NCBI RefSeq assembly: GCF_021365465.1
Contig: NZ_CP089932.1
Coordinates: 868,001-932,000, forward strand
Length of the DNA stretch: 64,000 nucleotides
Direction of reading: 5' to 3'
From: Erwinia tracheiphila
GTDB taxonomy: Bacteria; Pseudomonadota; Gammaproteobacteria; Enterobacterales; Enterobacteriaceae
The position numbers were made by a program, and so were the translations under genes. Shown piece by piece: positions 9,516 to 18,689 of the stretch. Every line of letters starts with the position of its first letter. Position 1 is the first letter of the stretch. The notes beneath the pieces are model-generated. The model did not search any database. It saw nothing but the letters and a program-made list of their open reading frames with translations, and was not told where the DNA came from.

Positions 9516-10505
9516 ATGAAACTGATTATCAAATGTTTTCTTGTGATGATTGTATTGTGGGGTGCCACGCCTGCATGGGCAATTGAATGCGCCAGGGCAT
9601 CAACGATTGTGGAGAGTACCATTTGCGGTTCTCCCCAACTGAAGTGGCTGGATAGTGTTCTCAATAACGCTTACCGCAGCGTTATGCAGGAAGATGACCC
9701 GCAAGATGTTAATAAAACAATGCAGGAATGGTTGCATTCACGTAATGCCTGTACCAGTAGTCATTGCCTGCGTTGGGCCTACCTTCAGGGTATTGGACTG
9801 CTATATAACAGCCCGGCCTCTTTTCCCTGGGCTGGTGAGTGGTGGAACATCACGGCTACACACGGTAATGGCGGACGTCTTATTCTCGATAATGTTAACC
9901 AGTGGACGTTTGATTTTAATGCCAGTACCTGGGGAGGAACCTACAAATCAAACCTGAATGGCAATGCCCGGCTGTTTTGGGGGGTGGGATTTGACGATCA
10001 TATCAAGTGGGGCGGGGGTTGTACGGTAATCTTTATTCCGCATCCGGACGGCAGGATTACCGTCAGCAGTGATAACCTCGGGAGCTGTAAGTTGCTCATG
10101 CCGGGTGGGATGGCGATAGACGGCATTTATCAGAAAGCAGAGAAGGACCCTCGTCCTCCGGCAACGCTACTGTCAGTGGGGATCTTTCCCTCAAAAGCTC
10201 TGGATGACCATTTTCGTCAGCTGGTTGGCAAAGATTATCAATGGTTTGTCAGCGTCGCGAACAACATCACCTATGCTGTCGATGAGGACAACATGAATGC
10301 CACCGTGGTGACGCTGGCGGTGAAAGGTGATGCCAGCCGGCGTGCTGCAATAATCATGTTTACCGCCGATGGCAGAATATGGACTTCATGGGTAACGCCG
10401 GACATCAATAAAAAAGGTGGGGTGCTACTCCATTACATTACTACGGAAAAAGATCGGAAAAACCTGCCGAAAACGATAAGCCGCTGGTGTGCGCTGTTTA
10501 GTTAG
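9516..10505 (+). CDS. Exported protein with LprI-like (DUF1311) N-terminal domain
   Basis: 329 residues from the ATG at 9516; a longer frame from GTG 9489 would put extra residues ahead of a clean signal peptide (MKLIIKCFLVMIVLWG..PAWA, cleavage before IECARA). The mature N-terminus, IECARASTIVESTICGSPQL..LDSVLNNAYR with paired cysteines, is the lysozyme-inhibitor LprI-type domain, found in small periplasmic proteins. The remaining 230 residues contain Trp/Gly-rich beta-like segments (FPWAGEWWNI; STWGGTYKS; KWGGGCTVIF) that I do not recognise. Probable location periplasm or outer membrane. No operon partner. Intact among decayed neighbours, which suggests that it is still selected; lysozyme inhibition would be a guess. 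Confidence 0.6.
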   Translation: MKLIIKCFLVMIVLWGATPAWAIECARASTIVESTICGSPQLKWLDSVLNNAYRSVMQEDDPQDVNKTMQEWLHSRNACTSSHCLRWAYLQGIGLLYNSPASFPWAGEWWNITATHGNGGRLILDNVNQWTFDFNASTWGGTYKSNLNGNARLFWGVGFDDHIKWGGGCTVIFIPHPDGRITVSSDNLGSCKLLMPGGMAIDGIYQKAEKDPRPPATLLSVGIFPSKALDDHFRQLVGKDYQWFVSVANNITYAVDEDNMNATVVTLAVKGDASRRAAIIMFTADGRIWTSWVTPDINKKGGVLLHYITTEKDRKNLPKTISRWCALFS

Positions 10506-11386
10506 TCTGTGTTAACAGCAGGTGACCGTTTTTTCAAAGGGCATGGAGACGAGAGGTGCAACAGGGTGTGACTGGTGTCGCTGTATGATGAGCCGGAGGT
10601 CCTGATGACAGATAAATAGCGGCGGGTACGCAAGGGAAAGTAAAATTTGAAGCAGCGTTTTTCCACAAGGATAAAGAGAGACAGACCTGATAATCCGCAG
10701 CATTTCAGTGAAGTGCTGTTCGACACAGAACTTTTCCGGTTCTTAAGCCGCGATAATTTTACCAGCAGGATATCTCAGTTATGCTTTTGATCGCCTTGCA
10801 AGCGGTGTTGCTGGTGTTATGGTCGAGCAGTCTCAGGGGGTGCATTGTGCATCAAAAAAAGTAAACCCGACAGTAAGAAATTCTCAGCAAGAGGAGTGAA
10901 TCTGATAGCGTGTCACAAAAGCGAAAGTGAATAAACAACATGTTGGGAATAATAAAATTTTGCAATAAGATTCAGACTCACCACCGTTAACCGTCATTAG
11001 AATCGAACGACGATGCCGTGGAAATAAAGATAGAACGATAATTAAGAGTGCACAGATAACGAACTGTGTACACACACGGATGGTTCAGATAGCAATATTT
11101 CAACAGGTTAATTTTATCAGATTGTTTTTCTGACGTTTAACATCAATAGTTGAGATTATTTCATTATGATGATGAAGTGAGGCTTTAGCTGAATTCAGTT
11201 AATTCCATGTATGATAAAACAGAAAGGAATGTTCTGTAACTGTAAAGGAAGAACCTGGAATAGACGATATTCAGCAGAGGTATTGGATATTTCTCCCTTT
11301 ATCGGTTAGTTATCATTTCGTCCTGTGACAGGCCTTTTCTGCAAAAGTGGAGTTATATTTTATTCAATTTGAGTGAATTGTAATCC
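10506..11386. other. Non-coding or eroded stretch upstream of the IS256 element
   Basis: About 880 bp without a supportable gene. Short open frames on both strands (up to 75 codons at 10502-10726) have no recognisable domain or ribosome binding site. A 60-residue plus-strand stretch near 10650-10780 reads like coding sequence (RDNFTSRISQ) but could not be assigned. Composition becomes AT-rich toward the element. Confidence 0.4.
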
Positions 11387-11394
11387 TTTTAATT
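11387..11394. repeat. Left target-site duplication of the IS256-family element
   Basis: TTTTAATT immediately outside the left inverted repeat, repeated exactly at 12709-12716. Confidence 0.9.
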
Positions 11395-12708
11395 GACCCT
11401 GTAAATAATTCTGTGTATCTGCCACCGTATTAAAGGTGATCGCTCAGGCGGTCACCAAACTCGATAATAAAGCGACTCATTGCCAGCCGCCAGTTCTGGA
11501 TCGGCATACTCCATTTTTTCGAGGCCGACTGGATTGCCAGATATATCACCTTGCGCACTGAGTCATCTGTCGGGAACACTTTGCGTTTCTTTATCGCTGC
11601 CCGGATAACGCTGTTCAGCGACTCGATGGCATTCGTGGTGTAGATAGCCTTACGTATATCTGGTGGATAACCAAAGAACGTATTGAGATTTTCCCAGTGT
11701 GCACGCCAGCTTTTGCTGATTTGCGGATATTTGTCGTCCCAGACATCAGCGAACTTATCCAGGGCCATCAGCGCTGCTGCTTCTGTCGGAGCCTGATAAA
11801 CCGCTTTCAGACCGCCAGTAACGGCTTTATAGTCCTTCCATGACACGTATTTCAGGCTGTTGCGTACCATGTGAATAATGCACAACTGGATATGCGTCTG
11901 CGGGTACACGCTGTTTATCGCATCCGGAAAGCCCTTAAGGCCATCCACGCAGGCAATCAGGATATCCTGGAGACCTCGATTCTTCAGCTCAGTCAGCACG
12001 CTGAGCCAGAACTTCGCACCTTCATTTTCTGCGAGCCACATGCCCAGTAATTCTTTCTGGCCTTCGGTGTTAATACCCAGAGCAAGGAATACGGCTTTGT
12101 TAATTACAGTGCCACTGTGGCGAACTTTTACGACAATACAGTCAAGATAAACAATGGGATACAGAGCATCCAGCGGACGGTTTTGCCACTCAGATACCTG
12201 CTCTTTCACCGCATCAGTGACTTTCGATATCAGCGTGGGTGAGACGTCCGCATCGTACATTTCTTTGAAGGTGGCGACAATCTCCCGGGTGGTCATGCCT
12301 TTTGCATACAACGACAGGATCTGACTGTCCATCTGCGTAATACGTGTCTGATTTTTCTTAATAAGCTGAGGTTCGAAGGTGCTTTCACGATCACGTGGTG
12401 TACTGATTTCAATCTCACCATCGTCGCACAACAACGTTTTTGACGAATAACCATTGCGGGTATTTGAGCCTGTTTTGGGTGCGTTCTTTTCGTGTCCGAT
12501 GTGGTCAGTCAGCTCAGCATTGAGCGCAGTTTCAACTGTAAGCTTCGTCAGCATGCGGGAAAACTGGTTGAGATCGGCTTCGGTTTTCAGCCCCTTAGCC
12601 AGTTCAGCCGCAAGGGCTTTGAGTCTTTTTTCGTCCATAATTACCTGTCTCCGTTATCGAAATGAAGATATCAAAAACAGGCAGATACACAATTTAAATT
12701 ACAGGCTC
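11395..12708 (-). mobile_element. IS256-family insertion sequence, complete (1314 bp)
   Basis: Imperfect 29-bp terminal inverted repeats at 11395-11423 and 12680-12708; each ends inward with TGTGTATCTGCC and shares CCTGTAA near the outer end. They enclose one transposase gene and are flanked by exact 8-bp duplications (TTTTAATT), the size typical of IS256-family insertions. With an intact transposase, intact ends and a perfect duplication, this is a recent insertion, probably active. It lies in an AT-rich intergenic area, so no gene is visibly disrupted. Confidence 0.92.
11430..12638 (-). CDS. IS256-family (Mutator-type) transposase
   Basis: 402 residues, full length. DDE transposase of the Mutator/IS256 superfamily, closest in memory to the IS285/IS1414 type. 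Visible motifs: N-terminal HTH-like segment with GHEKN, NTRNGYSSK and PRDRESTFEP; YLDCIVVKVR containing the first catalytic Asp; ACVDGLKGFPDAINSVYP containing the second; then CIIHMVRNS (C-x2-H signature); and YTTNAIESLNSVIR near the C-terminus with the catalytic Glu. ATG at 12638, just inside the inverted repeat. Catalyses cut-and-paste or circle-mediated transposition of its element. Confidence 0.95.
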   Translation of the reverse strand: MDEKRLKALAAELAKGLKTEADLNQFSRMLTKLTVETALNAELTDHIGHEKNAPKTGSNTRNGYSSKTLLCDDGEIEISTPRDRESTFEPQLIKKNQTRITQMDSQILSLYAKGMTTREIVATFKEMYDADVSPTLISKVTDAVKEQVSEWQNRPLDALYPIVYLDCIVVKVRHSGTVINKAVFLALGINTEGQKELLGMWLAENEGAKFWLSVLTELKNRGLQDILIACVDGLKGFPDAINSVYPQTHIQLCIIHMVRNSLKYVSWKDYKAVTGGLKAVYQAPTEAAALMALDKFADVWDDKYPQISKSWRAHWENLNTFFGYPPDIRKAIYTTNAIESLNSVIRAAIKKRKVFPTDDSVRKVIYLAIQSASKKWSMPIQNWRLAMSRFIIEFGDRLSDHL

Positions 12709-12716
12709 TTTTAATT
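12709..12716. repeat. Right target-site duplication of the IS256-family element
   Basis: TTTTAATT, identical to 11387-11394. Confidence 0.9.
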
Positions 12717-13271
12717 TTCTTATTTTACTCAGATTGGGTCTGGGCTGTTCATATTTGATGAAGATTTTCTTTAATAAATGGTTGTTGATTAAATCGGGTA
12801 ATGATTTCTTGTCGAAAATTTTATCAGGCGCTCATGCAAAATATTTTCTTAAGTCAACTTAATAACTATCAGAAAATGATTATCAGTGCTTTTTCATTGC
12901 TTAACTTATCAATCGCATCCATTTTATTTCATAATAATAACATGTTGTAACCTAAAGAATTAATAATTAAATGCTAATCCCTTAAGTAAATAATATAAAA
13001 ATGATTATTAATTTATTAATGATTCTTTCTGGAGGTGTATTTCGCATCGTAACTGGCTGATAAATATAATTTTATATTTTAATATACTATTAAAATTAAG
13101 AAGCCTGGTCCTTAAGGTGTATGCTTTCCTCTATTGTGATGGGGAGGCCGTTAGTTTTTAATGAATTAATGTCGCTGCTCAGTATGAATAATTAATCATA
13201 TCTTCCGCACATTGCCTCTGGCCAGATATCAGCGGAATAATGTTAAGTATTAACCTGTGAGATAAGCCAAA
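12717..13271. other. AT-rich intergenic region upstream of the lafK-like gene
   Basis: About 555 bp, very AT-rich, no open frame with coding character and no recognised operator. The IS256 insertion separates it from whatever preceded the flagellar remnant. Confidence 0.5.
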
Positions 13272-14309
13272 ATGCAAGTGAAAAGAAAAATTTCGGATCG
13301 TAATGAGTTCTATCATGTTGCGCATTCATCAGCCAGTAAGAAGCTGTTATCACTTGCACGACGGTTGGCAAAAATAAATGTCCCTGTGTTGATAACAGGT
13401 GAAACAGGAACAGGAAAAGAATGTGTGGCGAAATATATTCATCACCATGCTTTTTCTTATGATGCACCTTATATTGGCGTAAACTGTGCGGCAATCCCTG
13501 AAAATATGCTCGAGGCTATTTTATTCGGCTACGAAAAAGGTGCTTTTACCGGTGCGATAAGCAGTCAGCCCGGAAAGTTTGAACTGGCAAATGGTGGAAC
13601 GCTCCTGCTTGATGAAATAGGCGATATGCCAATAGCGTTGCAGGCGAAACTATTACGTGTTTTGCAGGAAAAAAGAGTGGAACGGTTGGGCAGTCATAAA
13701 TCTGTTCCGCTGAATATTCGTCTGATTACCGCGACGAATAAAGATCTTAATGTGGAAATTGCACAAGGACGTTTTCGGCAGGATCTTTTTTATCGGCTTT
13801 CCGTGGTACCAGTTCCGCTTACACCTCTGCGAGAAAGAAAGGAAGATATTCTTCCCCTAACCGAATTATTTATTGAGAAATACCGCACTTTTTCCAACAA
13901 CCATCCCAGGCTAACACCGCAGGCACGCAGTGCGCTGTTAGCCTGGGATTGGCCAGGCAACGTGCGTGAGCTGGAAAATGCTGTGCAGCGAGGCCTGATT
14001 ATGAGTGAAAACGGATTGCTTGATGCTGACTGCTTCAGCCTTGTAGCCCCGAAGGCTGAAGGTATTTCGGCACCAGAATGCATTGAAAATAACCCGGTGA
14101 GGCAATGCGGAAAACAGGCAGAATTCCAGTACATTGCGGATTTGTTAAAATATCATGAAGGTAATAAATCGCGCACTGCCGCCTCGCTGGGCATCACACC
14201 GCGTGCGCTGCGTTATCGTCTTGCCAGCATGCGTGAACAGGGCTTCACTGATGCTATGAATGTTTCTGCCCAGAAAAATTGCCGTAGTACGGAGTCTGCT
14301 CCTTTATAG
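13272..14309 (+). CDS. Sigma-54-dependent activator, LafK-like (Flag-2 flagellar master regulator)
   Basis: 345 residues: AAA+ sigma-54-interaction domain (about 10-240) with Walker A GETGTGKE (43-50), the sigma-54 contact loop GAFTGA (90-95) and Walker B LLLDEIGD (111-118), then a C-terminal Fis-type helix-turn-helix (NKSRTAASLGITPRALRYRL). There is no N-terminal receiver domain; a stop in frame just upstream (13263-13265) shows the ORF cannot extend. Proteins of this type activate flagellar genes (FlrC/FleR, LafK). The LafK reading rests on context: a LafZ-like regulator, a consensus sigma-54 promoter, a FliL-like and a sigma-28 gene follow within 5 kb. Intact, but the structural genes that normally follow lafK are missing. 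Confidence 0.7.
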   Translation: MQVKRKISDRNEFYHVAHSSASKKLLSLARRLAKINVPVLITGETGTGKECVAKYIHHHAFSYDAPYIGVNCAAIPENMLEAILFGYEKGAFTGAISSQPGKFELANGGTLLLDEIGDMPIALQAKLLRVLQEKRVERLGSHKSVPLNIRLITATNKDLNVEIAQGRFRQDLFYRLSVVPVPLTPLRERKEDILPLTELFIEKYRTFSNNHPRLTPQARSALLAWDWPGNVRELENAVQRGLIMSENGLLDADCFSLVAPKAEGISAPECIENNPVRQCGKQAEFQYIADLLKYHEGNKSRTAASLGITPRALRYRLASMREQGFTDAMNVSAQKNCRSTESAPL

Positions 14310-15031
14310 TGGTCTGGCTTTAGCACGTTATCCGATATGTCTTGCCATCAGCCATGCTTACGTGAGAATAATAAACCACCCGATTAGCGACGATAATAAT
14401 TCAGCATGGCGCAGGCAAGCATATCGCTATCCAGTGGCAATTCGTGATTGTCCAGAGCTACTCGCATGGCAGCGATCGCAACGATATCCACATCCATTAT
14501 GTTATGCAGAATCGGCAGTGTAGGGCCTGGATGCCCACTTAGTTCTGTTTCACGCTGCATGTGGAAATTTTTACCCCTGACGCAGTCGGTAGAGAAAATG
14601 GCGGCGGCGTCGGATCGCTTTATTCATTAAAATTAGCATCATTGGTCAACAGCCTTTCGGATTTGATCGCGTTCTTGCATATCATGGCGTTCAGGCAATG
14701 ATTGCTGACTATACTGGTGAGAAAAAGGGGATGCTTCAGCTGGCAAAGTCCGCTTGTACAGTGTCATCACATGCGATGTGATTTTAGACAAAGGTATCCT
14801 GCGACTGAAAGTGAAAGGTGTTACACAGTCGCGAAAATAACGGCTTTTGCGCATAATCTGCAGAAAACAGGCCATCTTCTCTACGGCATTGCTTCTGTGT
14901 TGTATCCGCTGCTGCTTTAACCGGGATTGTTCCGGGTAATGTGCAACGATCCCAGCAATCCATGCTGTTTTCATCTTTTATCCTTGCTTGTCTTCGTTCA
15001 CCTGTAAAAAGCGGCATGTCAGATAAAAAAA
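14310..15031. other. Eroded stretch where Flag-2 structural genes would be expected
   Basis: About 720 bp with only short broken frames on both strands. A plus-strand segment near 14620-14780 gives a coding-like stretch (GFDRVLAYHGVQAMIADYTG) between stops, which I could not assign. In complete Flag-2 loci lafK is followed by fliE-fliJ homologues and the hook genes; none is recognisable here, implying a large deletion plus decay. Confidence 0.45.
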
Positions 15032-15532
15032 TTAAATTCTTCTTTTTTTTATTGGTGCGCCTGAGCCTGATATATGGCTGATGATCAATCCTGAGGGGGT
15101 GATAGTTACATTGCCACCCGGATAGCTAACGCTGTTCAACATTATACTCTGGCGTTGGAGGTAGCCCAACGTATTGGCAATTAGCAGATCATTGTCTTTT
15201 CCCGGCATTGAAATGAATTTGTAGCTGTACAACATCCCCTGAGGTGTGACCTTCTCCAGCGTCATACGTAAGGTTATTTGCATTCGGTTGTCGTCGGGAT
15301 TAAACAATTTCATCAAGATAGCGTTCGGGCTGATATCAAAGTGTGGATTATAAAGTTCACTACTTTTCGACAGTAAATCGTAATAGCCCAGTTGCAAATT
15401 GATGTTGTTAGCGTTCTGGCTGAATAACCCTGACGCTTTCAGTCTGGGAGTGAGCAGATCCATTATTAGCGTCGCTCCGGTGAGGGTCAGCGTCAGAGCC
15501 ATCAGGCCGATCGATGCAGTTTGCCATTTCAT
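15032..15532 (-). CDS. Predicted periplasmic partner of the LafZ-like regulator
   Basis: 166 residues with one N-terminal membrane anchor (IGLMALTLTLTGATLIMDLL, about residues 8-27) and a soluble remainder. Small anchored proteins of this sort are commonly encoded directly after CadC-type membrane regulators and may modulate their periplasmic domain; that function is inference. Its start codon lies inside the 3' end of the upstream regulator gene (125-base overlap in another frame), indicating translational coupling or an altered stop in the first gene. No domain name assigned. Confidence 0.55.
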   Translation of the reverse strand: MKWQTASIGLMALTLTLTGATLIMDLLTPRLKASGLFSQNANNINLQLGYYDLLSKSSELYNPHFDISPNAILMKLFNPDDNRMQITLRMTLEKVTPQGMLYSYKFISMPGKDNDLLIANTLGYLQRQSIMLNSVSYPGGNVTITPSGLIISHISGSGAPIKKRRI

Positions 15533-16439
15533 TGATTTTTCGCTCCGTTTCTCGATAGATCAGGGTGTTGAGTTGCGCGGCATTACTACGAAACTGGGTA
15601 ATATTCATTGCCAGCTGGCGGTGATCGCAGGGACTGCTGACGACCAGTGTATACTTTAGCGTGCTACTGGTTGTCGAATAGAAAACCTGCATTGTCATGT
15701 GTCGTGCAATGAGCAGGTCGTTCAGTGCAAACAAAGTCGCGTTTAACATGCCGGGAATATCTTCACTAATCATCTGTGCGTCATTCAAACGGTTTAGAGA
15801 AAAAAGTCTGATTTGGCTGTAAAGCTGAAGCTGCTGTTCTGTCAGGCGATCCGGGTTTTTTCCTGAATGACTCAATGACAGAAATCCTGCGACCAATACT
15901 AATAGTATGGCCTGACCCAGGCACATCCAGCGCCAGAAATGCTGGCGTTTGTCCTTCATCTGCTCTGTTAATCGCAGGCTTTCCCGCTGTGAGGCTCTTT
16001 GCCATTCTTCACGTGCATAAGGGCGTGTAGCAAAGGCGTCTTCTGTGCCGGAAGAAAGCGTATGTTCCGACATCTTATTGTCAGGATGTTGCCCATCAAT
16101 ACCGAACTCACAGAATTCGGCTTCGAGGATGTAGCCCTTTTTAGGAATGGTTTTAATAATACGCTGTTGTTTACCATCATCTTCCAGCGCCCAGCGCAGA
16201 GCATGAACAGCATTAGGCAGACTATTGTTACCAATGACTCGGCGTTCCCATACCAGCGTGTTCAATTCGCCACGGGTCAGAATTTGCCCGGCGTGTTCGA
16301 CCAGCACCAGCAGCAGCTTAAATTGATATTCACCCAGGCGACGTTGTTCACCGGTTTTTTGGTGAATTAATGAGCCGGAAGCAATATCAATCAACCAGTG
16401 ATTAATAACACAGTGTGAGCTCATAAGATGTACGACCAT
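15408..16439 (-). CDS. CadC/ToxR-type membrane-anchored regulator, LafZ-like
   Basis: 343 residues from ATG 16439; ATG 16424 (MSSHCVINHWLID) is an equally likely start. N-terminal OmpR/CadC winged helix (about 10-108: GEYQFKLLLVLVEHAGQILTRGEL..LVWERR..ALRWALEDD..RIIKTIPKKGY). Then a charged linker, a single membrane helix (about 172-190, WMCLGQAILLVLVAGFLSL) and a periplasmic domain. LafZ in Flag-2 loci is described as a transmembrane regulator, which fits in this setting. The last 40 residues are in a frame overlapping the next gene and are compositionally odd (DGSDADPHRSDANNGSAHSQ), so a lost natural stop is possible. Confidence 0.6.
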   Translation of the reverse strand: MVVHLMSSHCVINHWLIDIASGSLIHQKTGEQRRLGEYQFKLLLVLVEHAGQILTRGELNTLVWERRVIGNNSLPNAVHALRWALEDDGKQQRIIKTIPKKGYILEAEFCEFGIDGQHPDNKMSEHTLSSGTEDAFATRPYAREEWQRASQRESLRLTEQMKDKRQHFWRWMCLGQAILLVLVAGFLSLSHSGKNPDRLTEQQLQLYSQIRLFSLNRLNDAQMISEDIPGMLNATLFALNDLLIARHMTMQVFYSTTSSTLKYTLVVSSPCDHRQLAMNITQFRSNAAQLNTLIYRETERKINEMANCIDRPDGSDADPHRSDANNGSAHSQTESVRVIQPER

Positions 16440-17048
16440 ATTCCAGCCAGGAAATAATGGGAGAGTAATAACTCCATCGGATTAACCTGACCCATTGACA
16501 TATTCAGCAGGCAATCTACCACATCCATGCTTATTATTGTCTCTTATTTTTTATTTTCATCTATATTCAGTTAGGGAGGCATCGCCTTCGGGAAGCGGTA
16601 ATGTTTTACTGTTGTTGTGCTAATGTTGTCTATACTATTTTGAACAAAAAGTCATCCGCGAAAGCTGATTTTTATATCCAGCATTAATAAGGGTGAAAAT
16701 GATTTAGTCTGTTTTAATGATGCAAATTATGAGGTTTTCTTTCATTTATTCGCAGGCAGTGTGCGATATATCTTTTCTCAAACTGGTATTAATTTAAAAA
16801 ACCTTTTATTCATCGGGACAGAATAATCTCTTCTTTTTTTGCAACTTATAGCGGCCCGTTTCATACAATCATGAAGGTTTTCGCAATGACCTCACAGTTT
16901 TAGCGCGTGTTAATCAACGCTTTTCTTTAACCCGCATTTGTTCAACTAAAAGAGGTTTTTTTCCTCCCAATGGCGAGTTATTTCCGCACGGGCGGAAGTA
17001 TTCCTTCCGCTGAAAATTTCAACTGTATGAATAATATATATTTTTATT
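16440..17048. other. Divergent intergenic region, lafZ-like to sigma-54 promoter
   Basis: About 610 bp of AT-rich sequence with no gene. It should contain the lafZ promoter; I see no clear -35/-10 pair. In full Flag-2 loci the flagellin gene lies in this neighbourhood; no flagellin-like frame is present. Confidence 0.4.
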
Positions 17049-17065
17049 CTGGCATGACCCTTGCA
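17049..17065 (+). promoter_or_regulatory. Sigma-54 (RpoN) promoter
   Basis: CTGGCATGACCCTTGCA fits the -24/-12 consensus YTGGCACGRNNNTTGCW with one mismatch (CAT for CAC). The GG (17051-17052) and GC (17063-17064) doublets have the required 12-base offset. It points at the FliL-like and sigma-28 genes starting 218 bp downstream and is the natural target of the LafK-like activator. Confidence 0.8.
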
Positions 17066-17282
17066 AGCAATAAGTAAGCTGAATGCAGTTTGAATCCGCC
17101 GCGCTGCATAAAAACGTCAAGTAAAGAAAGTCGCCCGGCTAATCAGGCACAACAGCATCATGGTGTCGGCAGAAAATCAGAGCGGAAGTCACCGCCCGTA
17201 TCTGTGATATCGACAGTCGATACTCACCAGTGCGCCATCGGCAGTTCGCACTGAAGGCACAATACTGATAAAGGTTTCTTCG

Positions 17283-17750
17283 ATGAAAAAAAGATCTTTT
17301 TTCCTTATTTCGCTACCGGCGCGTTCTGGCGCAATAGCCAGCGCCATACTAGCGATCAGTGGCATCCATTATATGCCTGTCGCGGAAAATGCCACATCTC
17401 CCTTTGCTTTCCTGACAGCCTCTCGCAAAGAGCATAAATTGCAGTATGTCGGGGTGAATAACTTGGTGGTGTCCTTCAGTTACGCCCATTTCGATGAATA
17501 TTGTTTGTTACAGGCTTTGACACTGACCAGCCATTATCCGCTGCGCTCGCAGTGGGCGGAAAACAGTCTGCCGATAAGCAAAGATTCTCCCGTCAATATC
17601 TCCGGTTCTCTTACGGCTGGCGAGTTACCTCGCATTACTCTCACAGAACTGCGCGAGTTAATGCTGAAAAGATATCAGTCAGGCTTAAACGCCCTCAACC
17701 TGGCGATGGCTTTCGCCGATTTCAGTCAGTCAAAAAGGGTGATGAAGTAA
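17283..17750 (+). CDS. FliL/LafF-like flagellar basal-body associated protein (tentative)
   Basis: 155 residues: one hydrophobic N-terminal helix (ARSGAIASAILAISGIHYMPVA, about 14-35), then a small soluble domain ending ITLTELRELMLKRYQSGLNALNLAMAFADF. Size, single N-terminal anchor and position directly before a sigma-28 gene (TAATG stop/start overlap with it) fit LafF, the Flag-2 FliL homologue. Sequence similarity visible by eye is weak, so the name is from context. ATG at 17283 follows AAAGG. It is the first gene after the sigma-54 promoter. Confidence 0.45.
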   Translation: MKKRSFFLISLPARSGAIASAILAISGIHYMPVAENATSPFAFLTASRKEHKLQYVGVNNLVVSFSYAHFDEYCLLQALTLTSHYPLRSQWAENSLPISKDSPVNISGSLTAGELPRITLTELRELMLKRYQSGLNALNLAMAFADFSQSKRVMK

Positions 17751-18448
17751 TGGCACAGCAGGAAATATTAAACGAATTACTGCCTCTCACCCAGACAGAA
17801 GAGAGCCATTATGTGCAGCAATGGCTTCCATTGGTTAAACGTATTGTTCGCCAACTTTCGCCACAGGCAAACAGCATGATTGGCCTGGAGGATATTGAGC
17901 AGATTGCATTAATGGGGTTACTGGAATCCCTTCGGCGCTATGGCAAGCCTGATGAACAGTTTGCTGGTTATGCAGCGCAGCGTATCCGTGGTGCCGTACT
18001 GGATCAATTCCGTCTGCACGACTGGAGACCCCGAAGCCTGCGGCAAAAAACACATAAAGCGAATGATGCCATTCGCGACATGTCGCGTAGCCTGGGGCGT
18101 GAGCCCACGCCGCAAGAAGTATGTGAGCAATTAAAGATGAGTGTTGAAGATTATCAGGAGCATCTTTTGCTCGACACGGCCAGTACGATGGAGAGTCTCG
18201 ACCTGCTGCTGTCAGGGGAAGGTATGGACGGCATTATTGCCGGGCGGCGACTGGAAGATGAAATCGAAATACAGCGTACACTGACGAAGGCTATTGACTC
18301 ACTGGACGAGCGGGAAAAAGTCATCCTCAGCCTTTATTACAAGCAGGGTTTAAGCCTGAAAGAGATTGCCATCATCCTCGATCTTACCCAAGCCAGAGTA
18401 TGCCAGTTAAACAAACGTATTAGCGAAAAAATTATGATGTTCTTCTGA
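17750..18448 (+). CDS. Flagellar sigma-28 factor, LafS/FliA-like
   Basis: 232 residues, close to FliA (239). Region 2: LVKRIVRQL, MIGLEDIEQIALMGLLESLRRY, YAAQRIRGAVLDQFR and DWRPRSLRQK; region 3: GREPTPQEVCEQLKMSVEDY; region 4 helix-turn-helix near the end: LDEREKVILSLYYKQGLSLKEIA..LDLTQARVCQL. Group 3 sigma factors of this type direct late flagellar genes. The divergence from enteric FliA, coupling to a FliL-like gene and nearby lafK/lafZ-like genes point to LafS of a Flag-2 system. Start ATG 17750 overlaps the previous stop by one base. Intact although no target flagellin or motor genes (lafT/lafU) follow. Confidence 0.75.
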   Translation: MAQQEILNELLPLTQTEESHYVQQWLPLVKRIVRQLSPQANSMIGLEDIEQIALMGLLESLRRYGKPDEQFAGYAAQRIRGAVLDQFRLHDWRPRSLRQKTHKANDAIRDMSRSLGREPTPQEVCEQLKMSVEDYQEHLLLDTASTMESLDLLLSGEGMDGIIAGRRLEDEIEIQRTLTKAIDSLDEREKVILSLYYKQGLSLKEIAIILDLTQARVCQLNKRISEKIMMFF

Positions 18449-18689
18449 TACGGTCGGGTAAAAACTAGGGGCAAACCGCCAGTTTCAGCTCAGGATTCAA
18501 TTGGTGCTGACTTCCTGTATTAATGCTTTCTTGAGCATGTCAAGGGCGCCTGATCTGGACGGTTATTGGCTCCTCCAGTAAGGGACGCTCCCAGCCCTGT
18601 TCTCTTAAGAATGCCATTATTAGCCCGGTCAGAGGCACCTTCATATCCACCAAATTCCTGTGTGATGCAGTATCACATTTTATCCCTGC

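Noticed and set aside
10502..10726. Overlapping 63- and 74-codon minus-strand frames
   Set aside because: No ribosome binding site, no domain, two competing frames over the same bases.
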